A stretch of 64,000 nucleotides of DNA from Fibrobacter succinogenes (GTDB taxonomy: Bacteria > Fibrobacterota > Fibrobacteria > Fibrobacterales > Fibrobacteraceae), in the NCBI GenBank assembly GCA_902794535.1, contig CADBHQ010000009.1:1-64000 (forward strand). Reading direction: 5' to 3'. Below, one piece after another: positions 40,326 through 49,544 of this stretch. Position numbers and translations under genes: made by a program. The notes below the pieces were generated by a model, which was not told where the DNA came from, did no database searches, and saw only the letters and a program-made list of their open reading frames with translations. Position 1 is the first letter of the stretch, and each line of letters begins with the position of its first letter.

Positions 40326-43104
40326 ATCTCTAGAAAATTTGCTTAATCCTAAAAATGAAAATAGTTTTTCGTTGCAAAAAATGATAAAAGATGATGTAGC
40401 GAAAATAGAGGCTGATTTAAAATATTCTGAAAAAGAATGTGTAAATATAGATTTTTTGTTAACAATGCTATCAAGAGGTAGTATTGATGAGGATTATCGA
40501 TATTTTATTTCTAAATCTTACGATGGTTTGCATGGCTTGCTCTCAATGCATGATCGTAACTTTCTTAATATTTTAAAATGTGAATTAAAACCAGATTATG
40601 AATTGCCTTTAGATAATATTGAAAATGTTGTTGAAGAAATAAAAGATTTTCAATGGTCGAATCCATCCGTTCTTAATTACGATATTTTGTCATATTTAAT
40701 CACGAATGAAAAAAGAGATGAGTTACAGGGTTTTTTAATTGCGATTTTGAATCAGTATACTAATCGTGATGAATATACTTTTGTCAGTCAATATATTAAA
40801 TCCTTAGAAAATGCAGAACGTCAAGAAAATGCTATAAAAGTTTTGTCTCAAGAAATGCAAAAAAAAGTAACTAAAAATATGTTAGTGGCTTTTTTTGGAA
40901 ATGATTCAGGTGATTTGTTTTCGAGGTTTATCAAATATTTTGCCGATGACCAGTTGAAAAAAGATGAATTTATTATAAGGCTTTTTTTAGAAGAGAGAAA
41001 AGATATCTTAAATTATGTATTGGAGAATGTGATATTAGGTCAAAATAAGTTTTTGGAAGACAAATTAATTGTTATTAATATTGAAGTAGAAAATTTGAAG
41101 AATTATAATGAACCTATAGAAGATTTTTTGATAAAAAATGCTATGTTTAAGGTTTCCCAAAATAATCTAGATTTTATTATGGCCCGTCAAGGGGAGAAAC
41201 GTCCGTATTTTTATTATGATTATGTTAGAAAAAATGATAATATAAAAAATAAAATTGTCTATTCAGATAAAATCGAAGATTTTATACAAAAATTGGTATT
41301 GAATACTGAAAAAATGAATGTCTCTACAGAAGGAGTTGTAGAGCTTATCTTTAATAGGTATGTTCTTTCGGATACAAAGAAGAAAATTGTAGAAAAGATT
41401 GAAAATGAACAAATTGATTTAACTATTTTGCCTGATGTACTTCATGTTGCTATTGATTCTATATCGAATGTAAATACTGATTTGATACACTCATTAATTC
41501 AAGGCGAAAAAATACGAAAAGATTTTAATAATGCGTTGTGTGTTTTTAAAATTGGCAGTAATGATGATTTTGTGGAGTTTGTAAATAATAACATAAATCA
41601 ATTGTCGAGTAGAATAAAAAGAAATGCTGAAATATGGAATGATTGCTTAGGGGATTTCTATCATTCGATTTTAATAGAGCTTAAGATAAATCAAGAATCT
41701 TTTACTGAAATTTCTGTGGCTTTAATTAACGAGAATATAGATGTTTTAAAATATGTGAGTTTGGAATCTGGTATTCCTACTGAACGAATAAATCCTCTGA
41801 CGAAAATATGTTTTTTACGAAAAAATGTAGATGTTAGTAGTAAGTCGATAGATGTATTTATGAATTTGATTGATTATAATTTTGACTTCTTTATTGCTAA
41901 TTTCTTTGAAATAAAATGGATGTGTGGTGAAAGCTGGGAATTGAATATGTCAATTCTTTTAAGAAATAAACGAACGGATCCTTTGGGAAATAAGGTGTTT
42001 GATGATGACAAACTGAATACATTGATAACATTTATTTCTCCATATAACTTTGCTAACATAATGAATCAATGGATTGAAAAAATAGGGGTAAATGAAATTT
42101 CGAAAATTGTTGATGATTTATTAAATGAAAGACGTTTGAATATTTGGTTGAGTAGTTTTGGGTCTGCTCAAATTTTGAAATTATGCAATGATTATGATGA
42201 ATATATATTGGGAAACGTAAAAAAAAGGATTGAAAAGTATTGCGATGAAAAAGAAAAACCTGTATTTGGAATTGCAGCGAAATATGATATAAAAGAAGAG
42301 GCTGTCGCTGATAAGAATTATCGCGCTAAATATAGTCTTTCTCAACATGTGATTGAACAATTGAAATCTCATGATTGGAATAAGCAGAATCATGAGGCTG
42401 TTGCTTTAAAAAAACATATAAAGGAATTGTTGCAAACTGTATTGCCGAATCCAGACTTGACAAATGAATTGTTTGTTGTTGGACGAAATATTTGTCAAGC
42501 AGCAGAAGCTGCATATGATGTTGTTTCTTTAGTTCGTGAACTTGATGACCGTGATTTGTGTCCGAAGGGAACAGAAAATTTTAACCCTATTTTATGTGGG
42601 GTTGCGTTTGAGATGTATTTTGATCGAAATGGGGATTTGAGAAAAGAATTTAAAGACAGCAACTTTGATGTGATTCTTGATCAACTAGAAAAATATTCTA
42701 ACGGAAATGAATTTATTGCCGAATGCTTGAAAATATATACGGGTCGCTTTATTTATGTTCCTGGCGATGCGGATGTGATTTTTAATATTTCTGGAAATGT
42801 TGATAGTCAAGAAATAGAAATACATTCATTAAAATGCTTTGATATTGAAATTTTGTCAAATCAAACGTCTTTTATGTATGAAAGTACGGAAAAAGAAATT
42901 CCATGGACGGGCTTTGTTAGTGCGTTGAAAACTTCTCTAGGAAAGATATTTGCTATACCACAAAAGCATCTTAAGTTTGAATTGGCAAACAAAAATGCGA
43001 TTACATATAGGTTGACTACAGAAAAGAAATGTGTTAAACCTTTGCATGAAATTGCGTTGCCGATAAATTACAAAAGAAACAACTCTTCTGAAGAATTAAT
43101 CTAG
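40318..43104 (+). CDS. Large YobI-partner protein of unknown fold
   Basis: 928 residues. ATG 40318 has AAGGAGA upstream (40306-40312) and lies inside the last codons of the NTPase gene. Charged, Asn/Lys/Ile/Asp-rich and mostly helical by pattern, with no membrane segment and no motif I can name. A Cys/Leu-containing beta-rich C-terminal part (about residues 815-920) includes D-A-D-V-I-F-N-I-S-G-N-V. Bacillus YobI is one long protein with a helical C-terminal region; this gene may be that region encoded apart, or a separate effector. Same AT-rich composition and coupling as the NTPase gene. Confidence 0.8.
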   Translation: MSESLENLLNPKNENSFSLQKMIKDDVAKIEADLKYSEKECVNIDFLLTMLSRGSIDEDYRYFISKSYDGLHGLLSMHDRNFLNILKCELKPDYELPLDNIENVVEEIKDFQWSNPSVLNYDILSYLITNEKRDELQGFLIAILNQYTNRDEYTFVSQYIKSLENAERQENAIKVLSQEMQKKVTKNMLVAFFGNDSGDLFSRFIKYFADDQLKKDEFIIRLFLEERKDILNYVLENVILGQNKFLEDKLIVINIEVENLKNYNEPIEDFLIKNAMFKVSQNNLDFIMARQGEKRPYFYYDYVRKNDNIKNKIVYSDKIEDFIQKLVLNTEKMNVSTEGVVELIFNRYVLSDTKKKIVEKIENEQIDLTILPDVLHVAIDSISNVNTDLIHSLIQGEKIRKDFNNALCVFKIGSNDDFVEFVNNNINQLSSRIKRNAEIWNDCLGDFYHSILIELKINQESFTEISVALINENIDVLKYVSLESGIPTERINPLTKICFLRKNVDVSSKSIDVFMNLIDYNFDFFIANFFEIKWMCGESWELNMSILLRNKRTDPLGNKVFDDDKLNTLITFISPYNFANIMNQWIEKIGVNEISKIVDDLLNERRLNIWLSSFGSAQILKLCNDYDEYILGNVKKRIEKYCDEKEKPVFGIAAKYDIKEEAVADKNYRAKYSLSQHVIEQLKSHDWNKQNHEAVALKKHIKELLQTVLPNPDLTNELFVVGRNICQAAEAAYDVVSLVRELDDRDLCPKGTENFNPILCGVAFEMYFDRNGDLRKEFKDSNFDVILDQLEKYSNGNEFIAECLKIYTGRFIYVPGDADVIFNISGNVDSQEIEIHSLKCFDIEILSNQTSFMYESTEKEIPWTGFVSALKTSLGKIFAIPQKHLKFELANKNAITYRLTTEKKCVKPLHEIALPINYKRNNSSEELI

Positions 43105-43221
43105 AAGACGAAAGAATAGTTTGAATGTCTTTAGACGTATAAGGCGAGTTCTGTTACCGAGCCGAAGCCGTCATATGCTTTGCGCAATGACGTAGGTGCA
43201 AAGTAAGGGTGATTAAGTCGA

Positions 43222-43992
43222 CTATTCCGCGCAGCGCTTGGCGTTGTTCGGAAGGCCCATCAGTTCAAAGGCGTTCTTGCAGCGGAGTTTTAAATCCGCT
43301 GCTTCTTTTTTAGAGGTGCTCTTGAGTTGTGAACGGTAGTAAAGAACGGTTGCCGTGTTGTAGGGCTTGTTTGCCTTGATGGCTTTTTCTTCGGCGGTGC
43401 GGTAGAGGGAATCTGCTTCGCTGCTGCCGGAAAGGTCTGCCATGCGTGCGGCGGTAAAGGCGTAAAAGCCGCCTTTTTTGTCAGAACGTTTGCCTGCCAT
43501 CTTTAAAGATTCTTGGGCGCGGGAGTCACGTGTGGCGGCTTGTGCAATAGCGCATTCGCCATAGAAGGCAGCCTGTGCAGTTTCGTCGGCTTTCTTGAGA
43601 ATGTTTTCATCGATGGCGTCGCAAGCTTTTACAGCATCGTTGAATTTATTGCGTGCATTCAAGAGAGCAATTTTTGCTTTGGAAAATTGCACCATCGTGT
43701 TGTTGTCGAGAACTTCTTTGCGGACAACGGTCAAGAGCGAATCTGCAAAATCCAAGTCGAGGCTCATGGTACGAATCTGTGCCATGGCAATCAGCACGCG
43801 ACCTTCTGAAAGTAGGTCTGCTTCCTTGCGGCTTGCGATTAGCGCACGTTCAAGCTGGTTGTAACCTTTGGCGAATTTCCCGTTGTCGAAAGAACGCTGG
43901 GCGCGGAAAGAATACACACCAGAATCCGAAGCCGAAGCAATGGCGCCTGCGGCAAGTAAAGTCGTTATGGCAATTTTAAACTTGCTTACCAT
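43222..43992 (-). CDS. Exported TPR-like protein of unknown function
   Basis: 256 residues with signal peptide (L-L-A-A-G-A-I-A-S-A-S). Repeated helix pairs with TPR-like spacing (G-K-F-A-K-G-Y-N-Q-L-E-R-A-L, A-D-S-L-L-T-V-V, F-N-D-A-V-K-A-C-D-A-I). A Cys-containing C-terminus ends N-A-K-R-C-A-E. The start overlaps the stop of the upstream mce gene by 7 bases, so it is probably cotranscribed and may be a periplasmic partner of the lipid-transfer complex; that is inferred. Confidence 0.78.
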   Translation of the reverse strand: MVSKFKIAITTLLAAGAIASASDSGVYSFRAQRSFDNGKFAKGYNQLERALIASRKEADLLSEGRVLIAMAQIRTMSLDLDFADSLLTVVRKEVLDNNTMVQFSKAKIALLNARNKFNDAVKACDAIDENILKKADETAQAAFYGECAIAQAATRDSRAQESLKMAGKRSDKKGGFYAFTAARMADLSGSSEADSLYRTAEEKAIKANKPYNTATVLYYRSQLKSTSKKEAADLKLRCKNAFELMGLPNNAKRCAE

Positions 43993-44990
43993 AGCGTCTC
44001 CACAATGAACGGAACGGAATCTTTGTTAGGCATGGAACGCTTGACAATCCACATGTTCGAAACGCCTGCCATCAAGTCGTCTGCATTCTGCAAGGTTTGT
44101 TCGGTTGCTTCCATGAAGTCTGAAAGTCCCGAAGTCACAAGGCTTACTTCGTTCAGGAGCCCGTCGACACGTCCAAACGTATTGTCGACCTTGCCCATCA
44201 TCTTGTCGACGCCGGTCATGAGGTTGTCCACCTTTTGCGGCAGGGGCTTGATATCTCCCATTAAGCCAGACACATCCGATGCAATTGTATCCACTTTATC
44301 AAGTAAGATGGGAATGTGGTATTGCATGGTGTCGAACAAGTCCGAGGCCTGGTACAAAACTTTTTTGCCTTGGTAGGTAATGTCGTCCAAGCGTGTGAGC
44401 TGTCGGTTCAAGTTGTCATACAAAAGTCTGGAACCAAATAGGGCGCCAATAGTTGTTCCCGTATCCATGGCCATGCCGAGAATAGTATCTGCGGCATCAA
44501 TCAGTTTGTTAACACGTCCTAAGAGTTCGTTGGCGGTTTCGATAACGGTTTCGATATCTTGAGCTTCTCCGGGGGGCAGGAATGCTCCGTCTTCAAGAAC
44601 TTTACCCTTTTTGCGAATGTCGATATTGATGATACGCGCCGAAATCATGTTCTGGTCGCGCATGGCGAACACTTGGGCGCTGTCAGTAATCAGGTTCTGG
44701 TATTGCGTACGGATAAGGAAGTGCATGACAACGCCAGAATCCTTGACTTCCATACTGTCAATCTGGCCGACGTCCACGCCGCTAATCTGAACGCGAGTGC
44801 CTATGTGTAGGCCGAAAGCTTTTTCGAAGCGGCTTTGCAAATGGTATTCCTCGACACCAATCATGTGCGACGAGAATAGTTTCCAATAAAGTACAAAGCC
44901 AAAAACCATAACGGCAACGGTAAAGAAGACACCGACCAGAAGGCCGGAAATTTCCATCCAGTTGATTCGTTTTAATGGTTTAAATGCCAT
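43986..44990 (-). CDS. MlaD/MCE-domain lipid transport protein
   Basis: 334 residues. One N-terminal membrane helix (I-S-G-L-L-V-G-V-F-F-T-V-A-V-M-V-F-G). The MCE domain follows: Y-H-L-Q-S-R-F-E-K-A-F-G-L-H-I-G-T-R-V-Q-I-S-G-V-D-V-G-Q-I (residues about 48-76), ending near 140. Then a long helical/coiled-coil region rich in L-x-x-V/L-D spacing (Y-Q-G-K-K-V-L..., V-D-N-L-M-T-G-V-D-K-M). It is the substrate-binding periplasmic subunit of MCE-type lipid transporters; the ATPase and permease genes are not adjacent here. The start follows TATATTCT by 4 bases on the minus strand. Confidence 0.9.
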   Translation of the reverse strand: MAFKPLKRINWMEISGLLVGVFFTVAVMVFGFVLYWKLFSSHMIGVEEYHLQSRFEKAFGLHIGTRVQISGVDVGQIDSMEVKDSGVVMHFLIRTQYQNLITDSAQVFAMRDQNMISARIINIDIRKKGKVLEDGAFLPPGEAQDIETVIETANELLGRVNKLIDAADTILGMAMDTGTTIGALFGSRLLYDNLNRQLTRLDDITYQGKKVLYQASDLFDTMQYHIPILLDKVDTIASDVSGLMGDIKPLPQKVDNLMTGVDKMMGKVDNTFGRVDGLLNEVSLVTSGLSDFMEATEQTLQNADDLMAGVSNMWIVKRSMPNKDSVPFIVETLW

Positions 44991-45086
44991 GTCAAGAATA
45001 TAGATTATAGATGTAATAATAAAATCACTTGGTAAAAATTTTCACGCAAAATTGTTGTAAATCGTTGTAATATCTATCTTTAGAGC

Positions 45087-46289
45087 ATGGAATACTTTGA
45101 ATTTTTGAATAAATCGGTGACTCCGTACCATACGGTTGCGACCCTGAAGGCGCTTTTGGGGGCTGAATGTGACGAAAATGCCCAATTTTTTGAACGTGGT
45201 GGTGCTTTGATTGCCGTGCGAGCCCCAAAGAAAGTTTGTTCGGACTCGCGGTTTAGGATTGCCCTTGCGCATACGGATTTCCCGACTTTGAGAATTACTC
45301 CGAACCCTGATGGCCTTGCTGCGGGTGTGCGTACGCTGCATCCCGAGGTATACGGAAGCCCGCTTTTTACGAGCTGGCTGGACCGAGATTTGGGTTATGC
45401 GGGTTTGCTGGCCTATGAGCTTGATGGAAAGGTTGAGACCAAGTTGATTCGAGGCGATAAGTTATTCCGTATTCCGCAGCTTGCTGTGCACTTGAATCGT
45501 GGCGTGAATCAGGACGGTCTTAAAGTTAACCCGCAGACAGACTTGAATGCACTTTGGACCGCCGTCGGTGGTAAGGAAAACTTTACAGACGCTTTGGCGG
45601 TGGAATTGCCTGCGGGTGCGAAACTTCTGGATTTCGATGTCCAGCTGTTTGATGCGCAACCTGCGCAGTTTGGCGGTTTTGAAAACGAGTGGATTTATTC
45701 GGGCAGGCTTGATAACTTGAGCAGTTGCCATGCGATTGCAGAGGCTTTTACCAAGGCTGGTTCGCTTGAAAAGGACTTTATCGTTGCGGCGTTCTTCAAT
45801 AACGAAGAAGTTGGTTCCGAAACTCGCGAAGGTGCTGCCGGCAATTTCTTGAAGAGTGTGCTGGAGTCTGTCTCGACTTTTGCCAGTAGCGAGCTTGCGA
45901 GCGCGCTCTCTTCTAGCTTTGCGCTGTCCATAGATATGGCGCACGCTTGCCATCCGAACTTTGTGCAAAAGCATGAACCTAACCATGCTCCTGTTTTGGG
46001 CGGGGGAGTTGTTCTGAAGGTGAATTCGCAAAAGCGCTATGCAAGCGATGTCTTTTCGAATGCTCAGTTTAAACTGATTTGCGAACAAAATAATATTCCG
46101 TACCAGACATTCGTAATGCGTAACGATATGCCTTGCGGTTCGACGGTTGGCCCTGCAATTTCGGCTTCTCTTGGAATCCCGACGGTGGACATTGGCGAAC
46201 CCATGCTCAGTATGCATAGCATTCGTGAAATGACGGCTGTCAAGGATCACGATAGCATGACGAAACTGGTAACGGCGTTTTACGGCTGA
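45087..46289 (+). CDS. M18-family aminopeptidase
   Basis: 400 residues. Dinuclear-zinc aminopeptidase with family motifs I-A-L-A-H-T-D-F-P (metal His/Asp), H-L-N-R-G-V-N, G-R-L-D-N-L-S-S (bridging Asp), F-F-N-N-E-E-V-G-S (catalytic Glu pair), D-M-A-H-A-C-H-P and M-H-S-I-R-E-M near the end (metal His). Releases N-terminal acidic or neutral residues from peptides in the cytosol. Somewhat shorter than the usual 430-460. The start follows TATCTTTA by four bases without a ribosome site. Confidence 0.95.
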   Translation: MEYFEFLNKSVTPYHTVATLKALLGAECDENAQFFERGGALIAVRAPKKVCSDSRFRIALAHTDFPTLRITPNPDGLAAGVRTLHPEVYGSPLFTSWLDRDLGYAGLLAYELDGKVETKLIRGDKLFRIPQLAVHLNRGVNQDGLKVNPQTDLNALWTAVGGKENFTDALAVELPAGAKLLDFDVQLFDAQPAQFGGFENEWIYSGRLDNLSSCHAIAEAFTKAGSLEKDFIVAAFFNNEEVGSETREGAAGNFLKSVLESVSTFASSELASALSSSFALSIDMAHACHPNFVQKHEPNHAPVLGGGVVLKVNSQKRYASDVFSNAQFKLICEQNNIPYQTFVMRNDMPCGSTVGPAISASLGIPTVDIGEPMLSMHSIREMTAVKDHDSMTKLVTAFYG

Positions 46290-46383
46290 AAATCTCGATA
46301 GTCGTGGAGGTAGCCCGTTTGAGGGTGGCCTTTTTCGCGTCTAGTTTTGTATATTCTAGCTAACTTAATGTGAAGGCTTGAAA

Positions 46384-47121
46384 ATGCGATTGTTTGTGAT
46401 ATTGTTGTGCATGCTGTCGGCGGCCCTGTGGGCGCGCCCCATTAATGACGGCAATAAATTGTTTAAGAACGGCGACTATGCCGGCGCTCTCGAAAAGTAC
46501 ATGAAGGCCCGTGAAGCGGAACCCGGAAACCCGCTCTTGTTCTATAACATCGGAACTTGCCAGTACAAGCTTGGCAATTACGACGAAGCGAAAAAGGAAC
46601 TCGAAAGTGCGGTGCGTATGCCCGACAAGAAAATGGCTGCAAAGGCTGCCTACAATTTGGCGAATACGCATTTCCGCATGGGTGAAAAAGCTGCCGAAGG
46701 CAGCGAACGCATTGCCGCTTGGCGCGAATCGGTCGCTTACTTAAAGAAGGCGATTGATCTCGACAACAATTTCGAAAATGCGAAGAAGAACGTGGAAATC
46801 GTTCAGCGCAAACTGAAAGAAGAACTAGACAAGCAAAAGCAGAATCAGGATCAAAATCAGGACCAGAATAACGACCAAAAGCAGCCGCCTTTGAGTGACA
46901 AGGCTAAGGAAGTTCTGGCCCGCGCCTTGCAGCTTTGCAAAGACGGCAAGTACGCCGAAGCAAAGGAAATGCTTGAGAACCTGATTGCCGAAGATGAAAC
47001 CGCTGGTCAGCTCAGCGGACACGTGCAGCGCATTGACGATGTGATTGAAATTAAGGCGGGTCGCAAGCCCAAGGCAAAGATTGATGCCAGCAACACCGAT
47101 AACGACTTGGAGGTAATCTAA
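46384..47121 (+). CDS. BatC-like TPR protein
   Basis: 245 residues from ATG 46384, with signal peptide (L-L-C-M-L-S-A-A-L-W-A). Three to four TPRs (G-N-K-L-F-K-N-G-D-Y-A-G-A-L-E-K-Y, N-P-L-L-F-Y-N-I-G-T-C-Q-Y-K-L-G-N-Y-D-E-A), then a Gln/Asp/Asn-rich spacer (about 150-170) and a last helix pair. Resembles BatC of the aerotolerance (Bat) operon, periplasmic. The next gene overlaps by one base (TAATG). Confidence 0.82.
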   Translation: MRLFVILLCMLSAALWARPINDGNKLFKNGDYAGALEKYMKAREAEPGNPLLFYNIGTCQYKLGNYDEAKKELESAVRMPDKKMAAKAAYNLANTHFRMGEKAAEGSERIAAWRESVAYLKKAIDLDNNFENAKKNVEIVQRKLKEELDKQKQNQDQNQDQNNDQKQPPLSDKAKEVLARALQLCKDGKYAEAKEMLENLIAEDETAGQLSGHVQRIDDVIEIKAGRKPKAKIDASNTDNDLEVI

Positions 47122-47741
47122 TGAAAAAGATTATGTCTATAGTTGCGGTCTTGTTCCTTGCTGTGGCGGCATTTGCGGCACCGAAGTCTGCAAGCGCTTA
47201 TTATAGCGATGCGGCATTCCAGTATATCGAAAACCGCTTGCCCTCGGCAGAAATTACTTGTAACGAAGGTCTGCAATATTATCCGAACGACCAGAAACTG
47301 CAAATGCTCTTGGACCGTATTCACGAGGCCAAGGACGAGCAGAAGAACGAAAACAAGAAGAACGACAAGAACCAAGATCAGAATCAGGATCAGCAAAACC
47401 AAGATCAGAACAAAGATCAGCAAGATCAAGATAAGGACCAGCAGAATCAGGACCAGAATCAAGATCAGCAGAATGGTCAAGACGGTCAGTCTAGCAGCAG
47501 CCAAGGCGAAGACAGTTCCGACAGCAATGGCGGTGCTGGTGAACAGCCCGAGCCGCAGCAGCCCGAAGAAAATTCCAGCGACAGCAATGGTGGCGAAGAA
47601 CCGCAGGAACAGCCGGTGCAGATGGGTGAAATGAGCCCCGAAGACGCGGCACAGCTGTTGAAGGATTTCGACGAACAGAACGGCGAACGCAAGCCTTGGA
47701 AACCTATCCGCGGCCAAGCAAGACCTGCCAAAGACTGGTAA
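47121..47741 (+). CDS. Exported Bat-like protein with Gln/Asp/Asn-rich repeats
   Basis: 206 residues. Signal peptide (I-V-A-V-L-F-L-A-V-A-A-F-A-A). One TPR-like helix pair (residues about 25-70), then a long Q-D-Q-N/K-D-Q-Q low-complexity tract (75-115) and a Ser/Gly/Glu/Pro-rich part. A conserved-looking end follows, A-A-Q-L-L-K-D-F-D-E-Q-N-G-E-R-K-P-W. Similar C-termini occur in Bat-operon TPR proteins. Partner of the preceding gene; function unknown. Confidence 0.75.
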   Translation: MKKIMSIVAVLFLAVAAFAAPKSASAYYSDAAFQYIENRLPSAEITCNEGLQYYPNDQKLQMLLDRIHEAKDEQKNENKKNDKNQDQNQDQQNQDQNKDQQDQDKDQQNQDQNQDQQNGQDGQSSSSQGEDSSDSNGGAGEQPEPQQPEENSSDSNGGEEPQEQPVQMGEMSPEDAAQLLKDFDEQNGERKPWKPIRGQARPAKDW

Positions 47742-47784
47742 GCCGAATAGTCTTTTTCTCCATAAATAATATATATTCAAGGGT

Positions 47785-48843
47785 ATGAGAAATCTTGCCC
47801 TTGTTTTTTGTTTTGGAGCCTTGGTGGGCGCAGGCATTGTCGCTTGCGGTGATGATTCGTCGTCGACAAATGCTTCTGATACGCCTTCGAGCGAAAGTTC
47901 GCTAACGTCTAGTTCTTCGGTGGATAATTCTGCTAGAGCCAAGTCTTCGAGTTCGGAAAAAACGTCTTCGGATTCAAAGCCTTCTTCATCTGATGCAAAA
48001 TCTAGTTCCTCTGAAAAGGTTGCGACTTCTTCTGAAACGGTGCCGGAATCTTCGGCGGTTTCGTCTTCTGATTCTGTGCCGGCATCTTCGAGTAATGAAG
48101 AAGATGAAGGTGACGGCAAGTGCACGAATTGCGATAGCTTTACTGCAGCAGACCCCGAACTTACCGAAAATGGTGGCAAGGGCTCCGTGACCACATACGG
48201 AAGCATTACGGCGAAAGAAACGAGTCTTGGTGGTGCCTGCAATTATGGACAAACGAATATTCAGTATTACGCTGCAATACACGTGAATGTTTCACCGGGC
48301 GATGAAAAAGGACCATGGAATGGTGGTGCCGCTTGCGGTGGCTGCGTGCGCGTGAAAGCGAAAACGTCCGATGGCTGGAAAAGGGTGACGGTGCGTATTA
48401 CCGATCGCTGCCCCGATGCGGATTGCGGCGTGGACTTGGGCGGTGCTCCTGCTAGCGACATCATGGGAATTCAAGTGGGCCGTTACTACGGCGAATGGGA
48501 ATTCGTGAGTTGCGAAGGCGTTGAGGGTGTGTGGGGCGATTCCACCTCGATTTGGGTCAAGGAAAGTGCCAGCGAATTCTGGAGCATTATCCATGTGCGT
48601 AATCCGAAAGACATGGTCAAGTCCATCACGATTTACAGCGTTGACACACGCGACTTTTATGAACTTGAAATGGTCGTAGGTACTGAAAACTTCTGGACGG
48701 TTCCGCCGGAAATTTTGCAGACGGACAATCGCTACCGCATCGTAGTAAAGTACCGCTCCGGAACTGATGACGAATGGAAAATTAAAGGCTCCGAACTTGC
48801 GGAGCCTGAGGCGAATCTGTATCTGTACGAACACCGCGATTAG
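47785..48843 (+). CDS. Expansin-like lipoprotein
   Basis: 352 residues. Lipobox G-I-V-A-C-G-D-D-S-S-S, then a Ser-rich linker to about residue 110. The double-psi beta-barrel follows (about 120-245): G-S-V-T-T-Y-G, G-G-A-C-N-Y-G, Y-A-A-I-H-V, A-C-G-G-C-V-R-V, V-T-V-R-I-T-D-R-C-P, G-V-D-L-G (the expansin catalytic Asp position). Next comes a second beta domain like expansin D2/CBM63 (W-S-I-I-H-V-R-N...Y-E-L-E-M-V...Y-R-I-V-V-K-Y). Expansins loosen cellulose networks without hydrolysis. A surface-anchored form fits a cellulose degrader. TATATTCA lies five bases before the ATG. Its end overlaps the convergent gene by four bases. Confidence 0.88.
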   Translation: MRNLALVFCFGALVGAGIVACGDDSSSTNASDTPSSESSLTSSSSVDNSARAKSSSSEKTSSDSKPSSSDAKSSSSEKVATSSETVPESSAVSSSDSVPASSSNEEDEGDGKCTNCDSFTAADPELTENGGKGSVTTYGSITAKETSLGGACNYGQTNIQYYAAIHVNVSPGDEKGPWNGGAACGGCVRVKAKTSDGWKRVTVRITDRCPDADCGVDLGGAPASDIMGIQVGRYYGEWEFVSCEGVEGVWGDSTSIWVKESASEFWSIIHVRNPKDMVKSITIYSVDTRDFYELEMVVGTENFWTVPPEILQTDNRYRIVVKYRSGTDDEWKIKGSELAEPEANLYLYEHRD

Positions 48844-49394
48844 CGGTATTCGAACTTGGCGATAAACAGGTGCTTGCAGCTGTTGGAGTCATTGCCCCAG
48901 TGGCTTGACGAACCTGCAAAAGCCTTGATGCCGAGGTCTGCGGCGCCTGCTACTACGCGGTCCATGCCGGAAATTCTCCAGATGCCACGAAGAATGTCGT
49001 CGCATTCTTCACGTGTGAGGTCTGCGCCGTTGATGGTTCCCTTGTACATGTAAAGTCCGTCGTGGATAAACGGTGCGGAGTTATAGACGTCGTTGCCCTT
49101 CTTGATATCGGGGACAAGCCATTGGGCGAATGACGGAGCCGATGCGCCGTCGGACATGAAACCTCTTTTGAAAAGGCATGTCATTAAGAAATCGCGGGTT
49201 TTACCGTCGGCCTTGGTGTAGCGTGTACCCTTGAGGTAAACGTAACGGTCAAGCTTGAAGAAATACATTTTCCCGTTGCCGTCAAAAACGAGCGGAAAAT
49301 CAATGGTGATGTCATCCACGGTAATGGAATTACGGTCTTTTTGCAGATATTTGCGACTCTGCAGTTTGTCGATATATTTTTTTAAAATGGACAT
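48840..49394 (-). CDS. DUF1353 family protein
   Basis: 184 residues, ATG after AAGGGAGCC on the minus strand. Characteristic DUF1353 pieces: L-M-T-C-L-F-K-R-G-F-M-S-D-G-A-S-A-P, I-H-D-G-L-Y and L-T-R-E-E-C-D-D-I-L-R-G-I-W-R-I-S-G-M. The family is common in phages and scattered in bacterial genomes; function unknown. No other phage gene is adjacent. Confidence 0.85.
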   Translation of the reverse strand: MSILKKYIDKLQSRKYLQKDRNSITVDDITIDFPLVFDGNGKMYFFKLDRYVYLKGTRYTKADGKTRDFLMTCLFKRGFMSDGASAPSFAQWLVPDIKKGNDVYNSAPFIHDGLYMYKGTINGADLTREECDDILRGIWRISGMDRVVAGAADLGIKAFAGSSSHWGNDSNSCKHLFIAKFEYR

Positions 49395-49544
49395 AGGCTC
49401 CCTTTGGACGCATCGGAGATGATGCGTGCTTCTTAAAAGATAATATTTATGTAATTAATTTATTGATAATTGTGTGATTATTTGATAATCTTTTTAAATT
49501 GATTGTAAAAAAGAATGCAAAATGCCGAGGGAGGGCAAAGTTGT

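Noticed and set aside
38565..43140. Integrated mobile element with attachment sites
   Set aside because: No integrase, transposase or tRNA gene and no convincing direct repeats at the edges; only composition suggests transfer.
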